Virus record (IMG/VR): IMGVR_UViG_3300046820_001062
Coordinates: 1 to 64,000 of that record
Source: a virus
Length of the DNA: 64,000 nt
Direction: 5' to 3' (one strand)
The notes under the pieces are model-generated. The model had not been told where the DNA came from and ran no database searches. It worked only from the letters and a program-made list of their open reading frames with translations. Position numbers and translations under genes: made by a program. Below, one piece after another: positions 55,501 through 63,499 of this stretch. Numbering within the stretch: position 1 is the first letter of the stretch; each line of letters begins with the position of its first letter.

Positions 55501-57132
55501 TGCAGAAGGATAGACATCATATTTAGATTTGGCAGCAGCCTTAGCTCTTGACCATAATTCAGGATTAGTAGGAACATTTCCTCCTTTTGCCATCATGTCT
55601 AGTTCATTATAATCTTTCATTGTAAAGTTGTTTTCTATTAAATTTTCTCCACCAAACTCATTTCTTTTATGATTATAGTCAATGCGTTTACTTGAAGTTT
55701 TTGATCTTTTAAATTTATCTTTTTCAGATTGACTTAATTCTGAAGCTGTTTTTGGTGTGTCACTGTTTACTCTTTTTGAAGGTCTACACGCAGGATAACC
55801 AGCACGTTTTTCTCCTTCTTGTCTTCCACACTCTTTTCCTGTTTTTACATCAATCCACTTCTCAGCAAACCATCTATCTAATCCACCATGTTGTCCTCCA
55901 TCTTTAGCGTAAGGACTAAATTGATTAGTTTCTTTTTTAGATATAGTATTTAACATGTCTACAATTTGTTTATCATTGTAAACATCTCTTAATTGTTCCA
56001 ATGGATCATACCCTGTTTTAATATGATCTTTATATTTTTTTAAAATTTCAAGTGTAACTTTTTGATTAAATGGATTATATAATCCTTGATTTTTTGCATT
56101 ATATCTAAAATTCAAAAGTCTAGCTCTTGTTTCTGTAGGATCAGCTACATAATTTTGAAACTCACTTAACTGTCTTTTTCCATCCTTACCATATGCATAG
56201 GTTTGTATTTTTTTCAAATCTGAATCTGGCATTAAATAACCAGATGCATCTGAAGCATGACCAAGTTCATGTACTAAAGTTTGATTAGCAGCATCTAAAT
56301 AAGACTCATCATGTAAATGTATATCATAATTATTTTTTGGAATAAGGGCTGCAATGCCTGCATACTTTTGAGAAGGTGCAAAAATATAACTGTTTAAACC
56401 AGTTTTACTAAACAAATCATTTGCACCTGTTAATTCATTTTTTCTTGTTGCAAAACCTGCCGTACCTGAATTTGGATCACTACTAGATTCTTTACTATCT
56501 AACTGTTTATTAAAGTTTTTAAATGTATGTACATTTACATTAGCTTGTTTAATTAAAGCGTTTCTGTCATTAATAATTTTATCAGCATATATGTAGTTTA
56601 TTCCAGAAGGATCATCTTTATCTACACTATCATATAACATTTGCTTACCCATGGCAGAGTTATTCCAATTGGTTAAAAACTGTCTTTCTGCAAATGCTTG
56701 ATTTGTTAATGGAGGCAGCATTCCTGCTTGTCTAAGTTTTCTTGTATCTGCATTTGGATTCAATGAGCTAGCACCACCATACTGCATTTTCCAATTAGAA
56801 GATGGTTGCTCTAATTCAGGTTGCATTGTATAATCAGTAGTTATTTCTGAACCTACAGGTAAATCTTGTGCAGCAACTAAATATCTTTGATTACCCTGTG
56901 CTATGCTAATAGCATTTGGTTCAAAAGAATGATTATGAAATTTTCCTATTTTACCAACAGGTTGTCCATTTGAATGAGCAAGTCCTATAACTTCACCTTC
57001 TCTTATGTTTTTATTTGTAAAAAGCCCTTTACCTTGAATTTTACTTTTATCAACAAAAACATTATTTTCTTCTTGAGCTTCTTGCGCCCTAGAAGAAATA
57101 AACTTCATCAATATTTTATTCTTATCATTCAT
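52600..57132 (-). CDS. Multidomain virion protein: SET domain, zincin, DUF5872-like modules (1510 aa)
   Basis: Domains in order: (1) SET domain, about residues 24-103: IQGKGLFTNKNIREGE, FHNHSFEPNA (N67-H68-S69...N73) and GSEITTDY (Y101), the SAM/lysine-methylation landmarks; (2) zincin, TLVHELGHASD (H288, E289, H292) with a candidate third ligand in DPTETRARL; (3) DUF5872-like, about 425-560: WIDVKTGKECGRQEG...GYPACRPSKR and NPELWSRAKAAAKSKYD...ANGYAAKWYKEKGGSWRK; (4) about 910-965, INPRKKGTFKAQ...KKANFARNF; (5) about 985-1066, KWMVLAKKGDQYKVVHGG...DPFSPLYWHKRFGTW. Between them are many [Y/M/F]xxGG linkers. It overlaps the nozzle-like gene by one base and is a virion or cargo protein by context. 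Activities are not tested. Confidence 0.8.
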   Translation of the reverse strand: MNDKNKILMKFISSRAQEAQEENNVFVDKSKIQGKGLFTNKNIREGEVIGLAHSNGQPVGKIGKFHNHSFEPNAISIAQGNQRYLVAAQDLPVGSEITTDYTMQPELEQPSSNWKMQYGGASSLNPNADTRKLRQAGMLPPLTNQAFAERQFLTNWNNSAMGKQMLYDSVDKDDPSGINYIYADKIINDRNALIKQANVNVHTFKNFNKQLDSKESSSDPNSGTAGFATRKNELTGANDLFSKTGLNSYIFAPSQKYAGIAALIPKNNYDIHLHDESYLDAANQTLVHELGHASDASGYLMPDSDLKKIQTYAYGKDGKRQLSEFQNYVADPTETRARLLNFRYNAKNQGLYNPFNQKVTLEILKKYKDHIKTGYDPLEQLRDVYNDKQIVDMLNTISKKETNQFSPYAKDGGQHGGLDRWFAEKWIDVKTGKECGRQEGEKRAGYPACRPSKRVNSDTPKTASELSQSEKDKFKRSKTSSKRIDYNHKRNEFGGENLIENNFTMKDYNELDMMAKGGNVPTNPELWSRAKAAAKSKYDVYPSAYANGYAAKWYKEKGGSWRKAEFGMEVSDYAFGGYIPEMMNGGCMECGGQMEYGGEPETNSLSPQDLNNWNQFVKYAKKSGAASDDRYNHDKKLGYELIKKYNQENPNAAIDSNKVKDYQSYFLNMAAGNTASGQMGVKTANSFKNGISRVDGFLGLKTLNQMVPKVSTEINGVRTDYGSDFASANRNFAGPQADNLKKFVNYDNATAQQQQAFDEAMLARKKQEIAAQVRKPVATSGNPNNPANYQEFLASGESWAPAPDGGFYVKQYGGEMQPQQQESEESQKTGNIDDALGEISMMLEGGTNPDDILKMLMEQGLSEEQGQGIIQSAMNDIAESDMEEEDVPLDTEDIEDTSSELLESDDEMKYGGIKINPRKKGTFKAQATKMGMSVQEAAEHILNNKEEYSPEMVKKANFARNFAKELGGQLYEMAEGGTIPSRYKNMGFTKVGVKKQSTRPGKKWMVLAKKGDQYKVVHGGWKGMQDFKQHGSEKRKDRFWDRMGGRDSAKAKDPFSPLYWHKRFGTWAEGGENDVEMVEGIANILTQVNDPQNRQKIAKNMMADFEREGVKYDLQKFLEMAKTKMQDGGAYDYDTYTAGDQRTDVTESHTLNSLKNNSWNRGLAAANSLGDPRSMVWALPNKGLLGTVKGIAGAAAGLSGAVLGYEKLFAKPKTTEYVVNPETQESGKLQDVIQARKEKQDAIMKDWSSPEMYQDSPLNEKRRKDNMIPSGPMGPGDFDGGYPSGPSYENLARYGGTMRRYQDGGDTPLTYDEWMAQNGRGLMGEEGRDMNDYQQYLAGFKAANTPATATSVGGVETAQTPGGNAQPGTTSPTANGFTQTKRGDTAGIVAANNALAGLGMVNQVLGAKDYQKEYEQRLKEIGNTMNRYNPQNAINPFGNYTLNAGPASNFGLVANTPIQDFGTKMSSARYGGLIPFIPATRHYAEGGEFYADEEEIKRILAMGGEIEYLD

Positions 57133-60100
57133 TACCTTGAACTATTGAGATGTTTTGAATTTGTTAGTTTTAAAATCATTTTTTTATCACCACTTACATT
57201 CTTACGCAAGATTACTTTGTTACCATAGTGTCTAAACTTCTTATGTTCAGTAGGTGTCTTAAAGTAATTTACATAATCAGGATTAATTGTTCTTTCATAA
57301 CCTGAACATTTTGTAATCCACATAGGTGTGTCATTACCAGAAAACTCACCTCTATCTTTTGTAACATCCCAGAATTGATTAAATCTAAATCTATTTTCTT
57401 CTTTAGAATAAAGAATATCAATACCTGTTGTTGTTGCTTGTGGATAGTTTACTAAATCTAAAGGATTATTTTTACCTTTAAGTTTCAGTTTAAGTAATCC
57501 AGACATTTGCTCAGAGTTATGTATAATAGCTCTGTCAAAGTTTTCATCTAAGATATGATTAAAATCTTTACCATCATTGAAGAATTTATAAACGTCTAGT
57601 GTGTATTCAATACTTCTTAATGTAGTGATGTTATTAGGTGTTGTCACAGGGTATTCTACTTCCCATGGATAATCTACACCATAGTAGTTAGCAAAACTAT
57701 CCCAGCGATCATTGTGTTTCCAAAATCCTCTACCTTTAATTGTAAAGAAGTGTTCATGTGACGGCATCAACAAACTAGGTTTCCAATCATGGAAACTAAT
57801 CCATAACTTTTGTTTAGGATCATAACTGATAGTCCAACCACATGGTTTAAAACATTTAGGATCATCATAAGCACAAGGGCATTTGATAATTGTAGGCTTA
57901 TTTACAATAACTTCTAATTCACATATTGTACTTTGATCTCCTCTAACACTAATCAAACTATAAGTAGTAGTTGCTGTTGGTGTTACAATCATTGAATCTA
58001 CAGGGTTAACTGTATAATTACCAGGCATCAATGTAACTGAATCTGGATTACCTGTTACAGACCAAGTTAAATTGATTGATTCTCCTTCATTTATAACATA
58101 AGGAACAGAATCAAATGTGCACTCTAAAGTAACAGGAGGACATGGAACATTTAAAATTGTATCTGATATAATACTACCTACTATACCAGTTGCAGCTTGA
58201 CTTTTTGTACCACCTGTAGTATTTGCATAGATGTCATGAATTAAAGATATGGTAGGAGCAACTGATGGACTAGTTACACCAACACCTGTTGCAATTGGAA
58301 ATATTTTAATATCTGCTGCTGCAGCATTGTTTGCAATAGTCTGTGCATTAACATCGTCTTGACCAACAACATAGTAATCATCTGTACCAGATGGTCTAGC
58401 ATCTGTAATCATAATGATTAACTTAATAGCATCTGTCCTAAATGTACCTGCGTCACCATCAACTGCCATTTGAATACCAACATCTGTTGGTTCTGGTTCA
58501 TTACAACCATTACCTAAAGTTACTGCTTGTAATGCTGCATTAAAAGCTGTTATGTTATTAGCTGACATTGAATGCCTAACCACGTTGTCTAATGCACAAG
58601 TTTGATTTACAGTGATTAATCCAAATCTGTAATCATTGTTTGATTTTGTTACAGCATCTGCAGCAATGTTTGATATACTAGTTTTTAAGTTATTCAATAC
58701 ACCACCCATACTACCAGTAATATCTAACACAAAAACCAAATCTAATGGTGCAGTACAGAATACAGGTTCTTCAGCCATTAGCATCATAGCTGGTCTACCA
58801 GCAACAGATATTTCACCTAATGTTCCTTGTAATGATATTGATGGTGTTTCTCCGCATGAATACACAGGAGTAACAGAAATTTTATAATGTGAATCTAAGT
58901 TTAGGGTTTCACTTTGTGGAACAGAACCTGAAAAATAGTTTATAGTTGAAGGTATAGTATAAGTATTTGCAGGATAACTTAATGTTTCTCCTTTCATAAA
59001 TGTACTATAGGTATAGTCACCCATAAAGCTATCATAAGTTCCTAACCAAATCTGAATAAGATATTGCTGTGGATTTTCTTGATTTGATGCTAATGTGGGA
59101 TGACTCCAATCTACAGTAACAGTTCCATCTTCATTTAGCCCACCTACAGTCATAGATGTAATTTGTGTTGGTACACATTCAGAAGGAGTACTACCGCCAC
59201 CTGTAGTTCCACATATGTAATATGGTACACCAGATGGATCATCAAAATGTAAATCTGATCTCAAAGGAACGTAGTCTTTCTTAGTAAAGTATACTAATTC
59301 ATACTGAGGATCATAAATAGACTGTACACCAATACCTGCAACAGGGTTGTCATAAAGTGGATAATCAGGATATTGACGTAGTAACTCTGAAGGTAAGTTT
59401 TCTGCAAACCAGAATTTCATACCATTTCTAGATATCTCATCAAGACTGCCGGCATAATGCATAATTTTACCTGACTTCTGAGAAGCATAAAATAAACCAT
59501 GTGGAGTATTTACAGCTGATCTTGAAGAAATACATGCACCATATTCTAATGCGTCATCAGCATTAGTAAGACTTTGCATGTTTTGTTGGAATAATCCACC
59601 ATCACCAATTGTAATTTTAACACCACCTTTAGTCTGTAATTGATCAACACCTACAAATTGTGTAGGTTCTGCATTCTCAAATAATATTACAGCACCTGTG
59701 CCATTTAAAGATTTTATTGTGCTGATTTTTCCTCCAAAATCTTTATAGTTAAGTGGTAAAAAGTTTCTCCAGTTATCTCGTTTGAGACCTGACTGCTGTT
59801 GGAGAGAGTACACTCCACGTTTAGGGTAGTACTCAAAACATGTGCTATATATGGTTGGGTCATAGTCTCTTGGGAGAATTTGTCCCCAGGTAGCAAAGTT
59901 GTTGAACAGTTTGGATGTGCTAAGTGATAAGTCATACTTGTTATAAATTGGTTTGGTAATCAAATCTGATCTGAACATCAATTGCTCATCATTAAATGAA
60001 TTACCATATACATCATAGAACTTTTGAAAATCTTCCTCACCATAGTCTCTAAAAGCCATGTTAAGTTCAGACTCTGTGTAAAAATCTCTGATACCATTAT

Positions 60101-63100
60101 GAAATAAATATGCAAAACACTTTCTTAAAGTCCATGTACCAGTTCCACCAGCTCTGTCCATTCTATGAAAACTACTTGGTGTTGTAAAATTTAATTGTGG
60201 TACAATTCCCAAAAATCCTCCTAATGATATATTCATGTCAAAGTCTGTTGTATCAAACTTATCATAATCAATCCAATATCTTGGAGCAGGGCCATTTACA
60301 TAATTTCTATAATTGTACTCAGTAGTATTTGGCATGTCAAACATCCATGTGTTAAAGAACATGTATGGATTTTTTTCAGTGTATCTGTTAATATAGATAT
60401 CACCACCAAATATAACAGAAGTGTTATACTTTGTTATTAACTGAGGAGTTGTTGAATATATACATGAATCTGTTGGCAATTGAACAATAGAACTCAATTG
60501 ACCATACTGATTTTCAAAATCAACTTTTAATGCACCATAATAAGCAACAGTATTTGTTGTAATAGAATCTTTAACAGGATTAGAACGATCAATGCCACCA
60601 TCCTGAACTCTATGTTTTGTATTATCAGTAGTTGAAGAAACATCTGGTAAATCTGATGTTAACTTGACAGCTACATATTTGTTTCTATTTAGATTGTTAA
60701 TTCTATATGTGGCATCAAAATCATGAATACCTGAACCAATATATTTAGCTCCTGAATCTGCAACTTTTCTTCTAAAGGCTCTTGGTAAACCAGAAGGAAC
60801 AGATGAGTTAGAAACAGGTGAGTATGAATCATAAAAACCATGACTGTTATATTGAAGCATGTACTGTCTTTCTTTACCAAGTTTTCTAAAAATTTCTAAA
60901 ACTTGATCTGTACCTTGCCCCCAATAGTATGCTCCTGAAGCAATCATCACAGCAATACCTGCAATTGTTGTTGCCACACTACCAGATCCCCAAACACTCA
61001 ATGCACTTGTTGCTCCACCTAAAATAAGATCTCCTATTGCAGAAGCTGGTCCTGATTCTCTTGATGCTTCAGCGCCACCCAAATAAGCACCTGTACCTAG
61101 AGCTAATGCCCAAGGATCATTTTTTGCAGTGTATGTAGTTTTACCTACAGCTGCTACTAAAGCAATACCTAAACCAATAATTCCAGCAGTTACAAAAGCA
61201 CCATCTGTTAAGATTACATGTTTAGGATGTTTATGAGGATATTCAAACTTACCAATTACTTTACCTCTTTCCTCTGTGTATATTTTAACATAGTTTGAAC
61301 CAATGTATGGTTTAACAAAATTTGTTTCTACAGCATGAAATGATAAATAATTTCTCTTATGAGTATCTAATTTTGATGCAGATTCTACGCCAGATTGACT
61401 TCCTTTTCCTTCATCAAGAATAGAATAGTCATTACTTAAGAAGTTATCAGGTCTAATATCATTGTAAGGATAGTTTTGAAATAATCCTTTTCTACCAGTA
61501 CTACCTTGAATATCAAACTCAAACATGTTGTTAAATAAACCTTTAGCAACAATAGTTCTATTTCCTTCTCTTGAACCCCTTAATATCTCATAACCTACAA
61601 TATCTTTGATTGCTTTTAAATCCTCGTCAACTGGATGTTGTATGTTTGAAAATTGAACACCAAGATTATAAATATAATCACCACCTTGACTATGAATATG
61701 AATTGTTTCATTAGAAGGCATTTTGTGGTGTCTAATTGGTTTACCACATAGTGTACCCCATACTTCAGGTTTATCATCTGGATATTTTTCAGTTGATTCC
61801 CAGTATGCCATATCACCTTTAGCAATAATAACACCGCCATCTTTGGTTGTACCAGATGCTAAATATTTTGTAGCAGTATCATATACTTGCCAAACTTGAG
61901 TTTCGTTTGAATAAACAACATCTGATGTTGACACAGAAGCTGTATCAGCAGGAGTTGCTAATCTACCAGGAATATGAAAAGAAGCACTTCTTGCACCAGT
62001 TTTGTATACCCATCTAATAAAGAATGCATACACTTCATCACGCATGTATCCTGTAACATTACCGCCATTGTGATAATATGAAGAAGGATATTGTGCAGCA
62101 ACCCATTCTACTTTGATATCATTTGCTTGTTTCTGATAATTAAAATAAGGTTGAGTAGTTACCCCAGTTCTGATAAGATAGTTATTGACAGAGTGCATTT
62201 TCTCACTCTTTTCATAAACTACAGATTTTAAAGGTATTACTGCAAGTTCAACTGTTGGTAAACTTTGATTATATAAGTCAAGATGTACTGATGTTTGTCT
62301 AATTGAATAGTTACCAATTTTTTTAGCAATAGTTTGCTGATTAATTACAGCAATAACAACAAGTTCATATTCATCATAATCCTTGTCTAAGTTCTCTATT
62401 GTAATATCTAATGCACCACCTATTCCAGTATGATCCCACAATGCTTGTGGTTGACTTGGAATAGAATAGTCAGTAAGTCTTATTCCATTTTCAGAATAAG
62501 CTACAACAGCCATGTAACTACCATTATTTAACTGACCAGCTCCTTGAGCCTTTTTTACAGTAACGCAAGGTTGTGTTACAAGAGGATGTAATCTTATAGC
62601 ATCGCAATCTAGCTCTGTGGTATATTCAGGAATAAAACAATCCTCATCTTGTGATAAGTTGTTACCTGTAGTTTTATATGGAACCCTATCAAGATTTAAT
62701 ACTCTATCAGGATTTAAATTGTCTTGAAAATATGTTGAATAAGTACAGTCATAGTTTTCCTTTGTGACTGCAGTAATCAAATGTGTTTTTTTAAAACCAA
62801 GACATGGATCATTTACAACTTTTGTATATGAACAATCTCTTTCATCAAAGATACCTATCTCTGATGAAACATCATTTGTAGAGAATATAACCCAAGATGT
62901 TTTAGACTTGTGAGAAATACCAATAACATCATAAGTTGCGTTTACACAAAACTTATTAGAAGGTTCATTTCCTATGGAACCAGTCTCACCATAGTGAGCA
63001 TTGTTAATAGCATTTACCGCATTAGTCCAAAGACCTTCTGAAATGTAAATATCAGTATAGTCTTTGACCATACCTTTATTAAAGGCATTTGTCTTGGCAG

Positions 63101-63128
63101 CACTTGTATTTGTAAAATTCTCGCTCAT
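57132..63128 (-). CDS. Tail nozzle/muzzle-like protein with FN3, vWA and Ig-like insert (1998 aa)
   Basis: The N-terminus (FNKGMVKDYTDIYISEGLWTNAVNA) and repeated beta strands resemble the tail-tip nozzle or 'muzzle' proteins of T7-like and crAss-like phages, which are beta-propellers. Residues about 640-745 hold a block of hydrophobic Gly/Ala-rich segments. After about 1315 come an FN3-like domain (TSMTVGGLNEDGTVTVDW), a von Willebrand A domain (about 1463-1640; MIDAS at FVLDITGSMGG, D1469/T1471/S1473, and MITDARPSG), then an Ig-like domain (about 1665-1740). The C-terminus resumes a nozzle-like pattern (WISFHDWKPSLLMPSHEHFF). It lies between the small zincin and SET genes and probably forms the distal tail, with the insert on the outside binding the host. 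Confidence 0.8.
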   Translation of the reverse strand: MSENFTNTSAAKTNAFNKGMVKDYTDIYISEGLWTNAVNAINNAHYGETGSIGNEPSNKFCVNATYDVIGISHKSKTSWVIFSTNDVSSEIGIFDERDCSYTKVVNDPCLGFKKTHLITAVTKENYDCTYSTYFQDNLNPDRVLNLDRVPYKTTGNNLSQDEDCFIPEYTTELDCDAIRLHPLVTQPCVTVKKAQGAGQLNNGSYMAVVAYSENGIRLTDYSIPSQPQALWDHTGIGGALDITIENLDKDYDEYELVVIAVINQQTIAKKIGNYSIRQTSVHLDLYNQSLPTVELAVIPLKSVVYEKSEKMHSVNNYLIRTGVTTQPYFNYQKQANDIKVEWVAAQYPSSYYHNGGNVTGYMRDEVYAFFIRWVYKTGARSASFHIPGRLATPADTASVSTSDVVYSNETQVWQVYDTATKYLASGTTKDGGVIIAKGDMAYWESTEKYPDDKPEVWGTLCGKPIRHHKMPSNETIHIHSQGGDYIYNLGVQFSNIQHPVDEDLKAIKDIVGYEILRGSREGNRTIVAKGLFNNMFEFDIQGSTGRKGLFQNYPYNDIRPDNFLSNDYSILDEGKGSQSGVESASKLDTHKRNYLSFHAVETNFVKPYIGSNYVKIYTEERGKVIGKFEYPHKHPKHVILTDGAFVTAGIIGLGIALVAAVGKTTYTAKNDPWALALGTGAYLGGAEASRESGPASAIGDLILGGATSALSVWGSGSVATTIAGIAVMIASGAYYWGQGTDQVLEIFRKLGKERQYMLQYNSHGFYDSYSPVSNSSVPSGLPRAFRRKVADSGAKYIGSGIHDFDATYRINNLNRNKYVAVKLTSDLPDVSSTTDNTKHRVQDGGIDRSNPVKDSITTNTVAYYGALKVDFENQYGQLSSIVQLPTDSCIYSTTPQLITKYNTSVIFGGDIYINRYTEKNPYMFFNTWMFDMPNTTEYNYRNYVNGPAPRYWIDYDKFDTTDFDMNISLGGFLGIVPQLNFTTPSSFHRMDRAGGTGTWTLRKCFAYLFHNGIRDFYTESELNMAFRDYGEEDFQKFYDVYGNSFNDEQLMFRSDLITKPIYNKYDLSLSTSKLFNNFATWGQILPRDYDPTIYSTCFEYYPKRGVYSLQQQSGLKRDNWRNFLPLNYKDFGGKISTIKSLNGTGAVILFENAEPTQFVGVDQLQTKGGVKITIGDGGLFQQNMQSLTNADDALEYGACISSRSAVNTPHGLFYASQKSGKIMHYAGSLDEISRNGMKFWFAENLPSELLRQYPDYPLYDNPVAGIGVQSIYDPQYELVYFTKKDYVPLRSDLHFDDPSGVPYYICGTTGGGSTPSECVPTQITSMTVGGLNEDGTVTVDWSHPTLASNQENPQQYLIQIWLGTYDSFMGDYTYSTFMKGETLSYPANTYTIPSTINYFSGSVPQSETLNLDSHYKISVTPVYSCGETPSISLQGTLGEISVAGRPAMMLMAEEPVFCTAPLDLVFVLDITGSMGGVLNNLKTSISNIAADAVTKSNNDYRFGLITVNQTCALDNVVRHSMSANNITAFNAALQAVTLGNGCNEPEPTDVGIQMAVDGDAGTFRTDAIKLIIMITDARPSGTDDYYVVGQDDVNAQTIANNAAAADIKIFPIATGVGVTSPSVAPTISLIHDIYANTTGGTKSQAATGIVGSIISDTILNVPCPPVTLECTFDSVPYVINEGESINLTWSVTGNPDSVTLMPGNYTVNPVDSMIVTPTATTTYSLISVRGDQSTICELEVIVNKPTIIKCPCAYDDPKCFKPCGWTISYDPKQKLWISFHDWKPSLLMPSHEHFFTIKGRGFWKHNDRWDSFANYYGVDYPWEVEYPVTTPNNITTLRSIEYTLDVYKFFNDGKDFNHILDENFDRAIIHNSEQMSGLLKLKLKGKNNPLDLVNYPQATTTGIDILYSKEENRFRFNQFWDVTKDRGEFSGNDTPMWITKCSGYERTINPDYVNYFKTPTEHKKFRHYGNKVILRKNVSGDKKMILKLTNSKHLNSSR

Positions 63129-63499
63129 TACTCTTTGATGTTGTAATTTTTCTGACGTAATACTTTATAAATTGTCTCAGTCAAGTGACCAACTAACCAT
63201 GCAGTAGATTCTTCATCTGTGATGTTAATGTCAGTTAATATTCTAACTGCTAAATGGTATACCTCATGTGATATAAGATTGATTGTAAGTTTATCTTCTT
63301 CATATACAATGTAGTATTCTAAACCATTTTTACCAGGCATATCAAACACACATCCATAACTATCTGTAACATCAACTAATGACTTAGTTTTTTTATCAAT
63401 ATAGTCTTGCATATCCTGCATGCTTTCTACAACACGTAGATTTACTACTGCATCATAAATAGCAAGGTTTATTTTTTTTTTAAATATTTTTGCAGCCAT
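63128..63499 (-). CDS. Small zincin-like metallopeptidase (123 aa)
   Basis: The motif SHEVYHLAVRILTD (H78, E79, H82) followed by TDEESTAWLVGHLTE (acidic residues near 95-97) matches the small HExxH proteins found beside neck and tail genes of many Bacteroidota phages. All zinc-binding and catalytic residues seem present. It overlaps both neighbours by one base (TAATG junctions), so it is made in step with the neck-like and nozzle-like proteins, suggesting a role in virion maturation. Substrate unknown. Confidence 0.8.
   Translation of the reverse strand: MAAKIFKKKINLAIYDAVVNLRVVESMQDMQDYIDKKTKSLVDVTDSYGCVFDMPGKNGLEYYIVYEEDKLTINLISHEVYHLAVRILTDINITDEESTAWLVGHLTETIYKVLRQKNYNIKE

Noticed and set aside
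26000-57000. Many rightward ORFs of 60-130 codons opposite the giant virion genes
   Set aside because: They lie in antisense frames of firmly supported long genes, lack recognisable domains and have no signals of their own.
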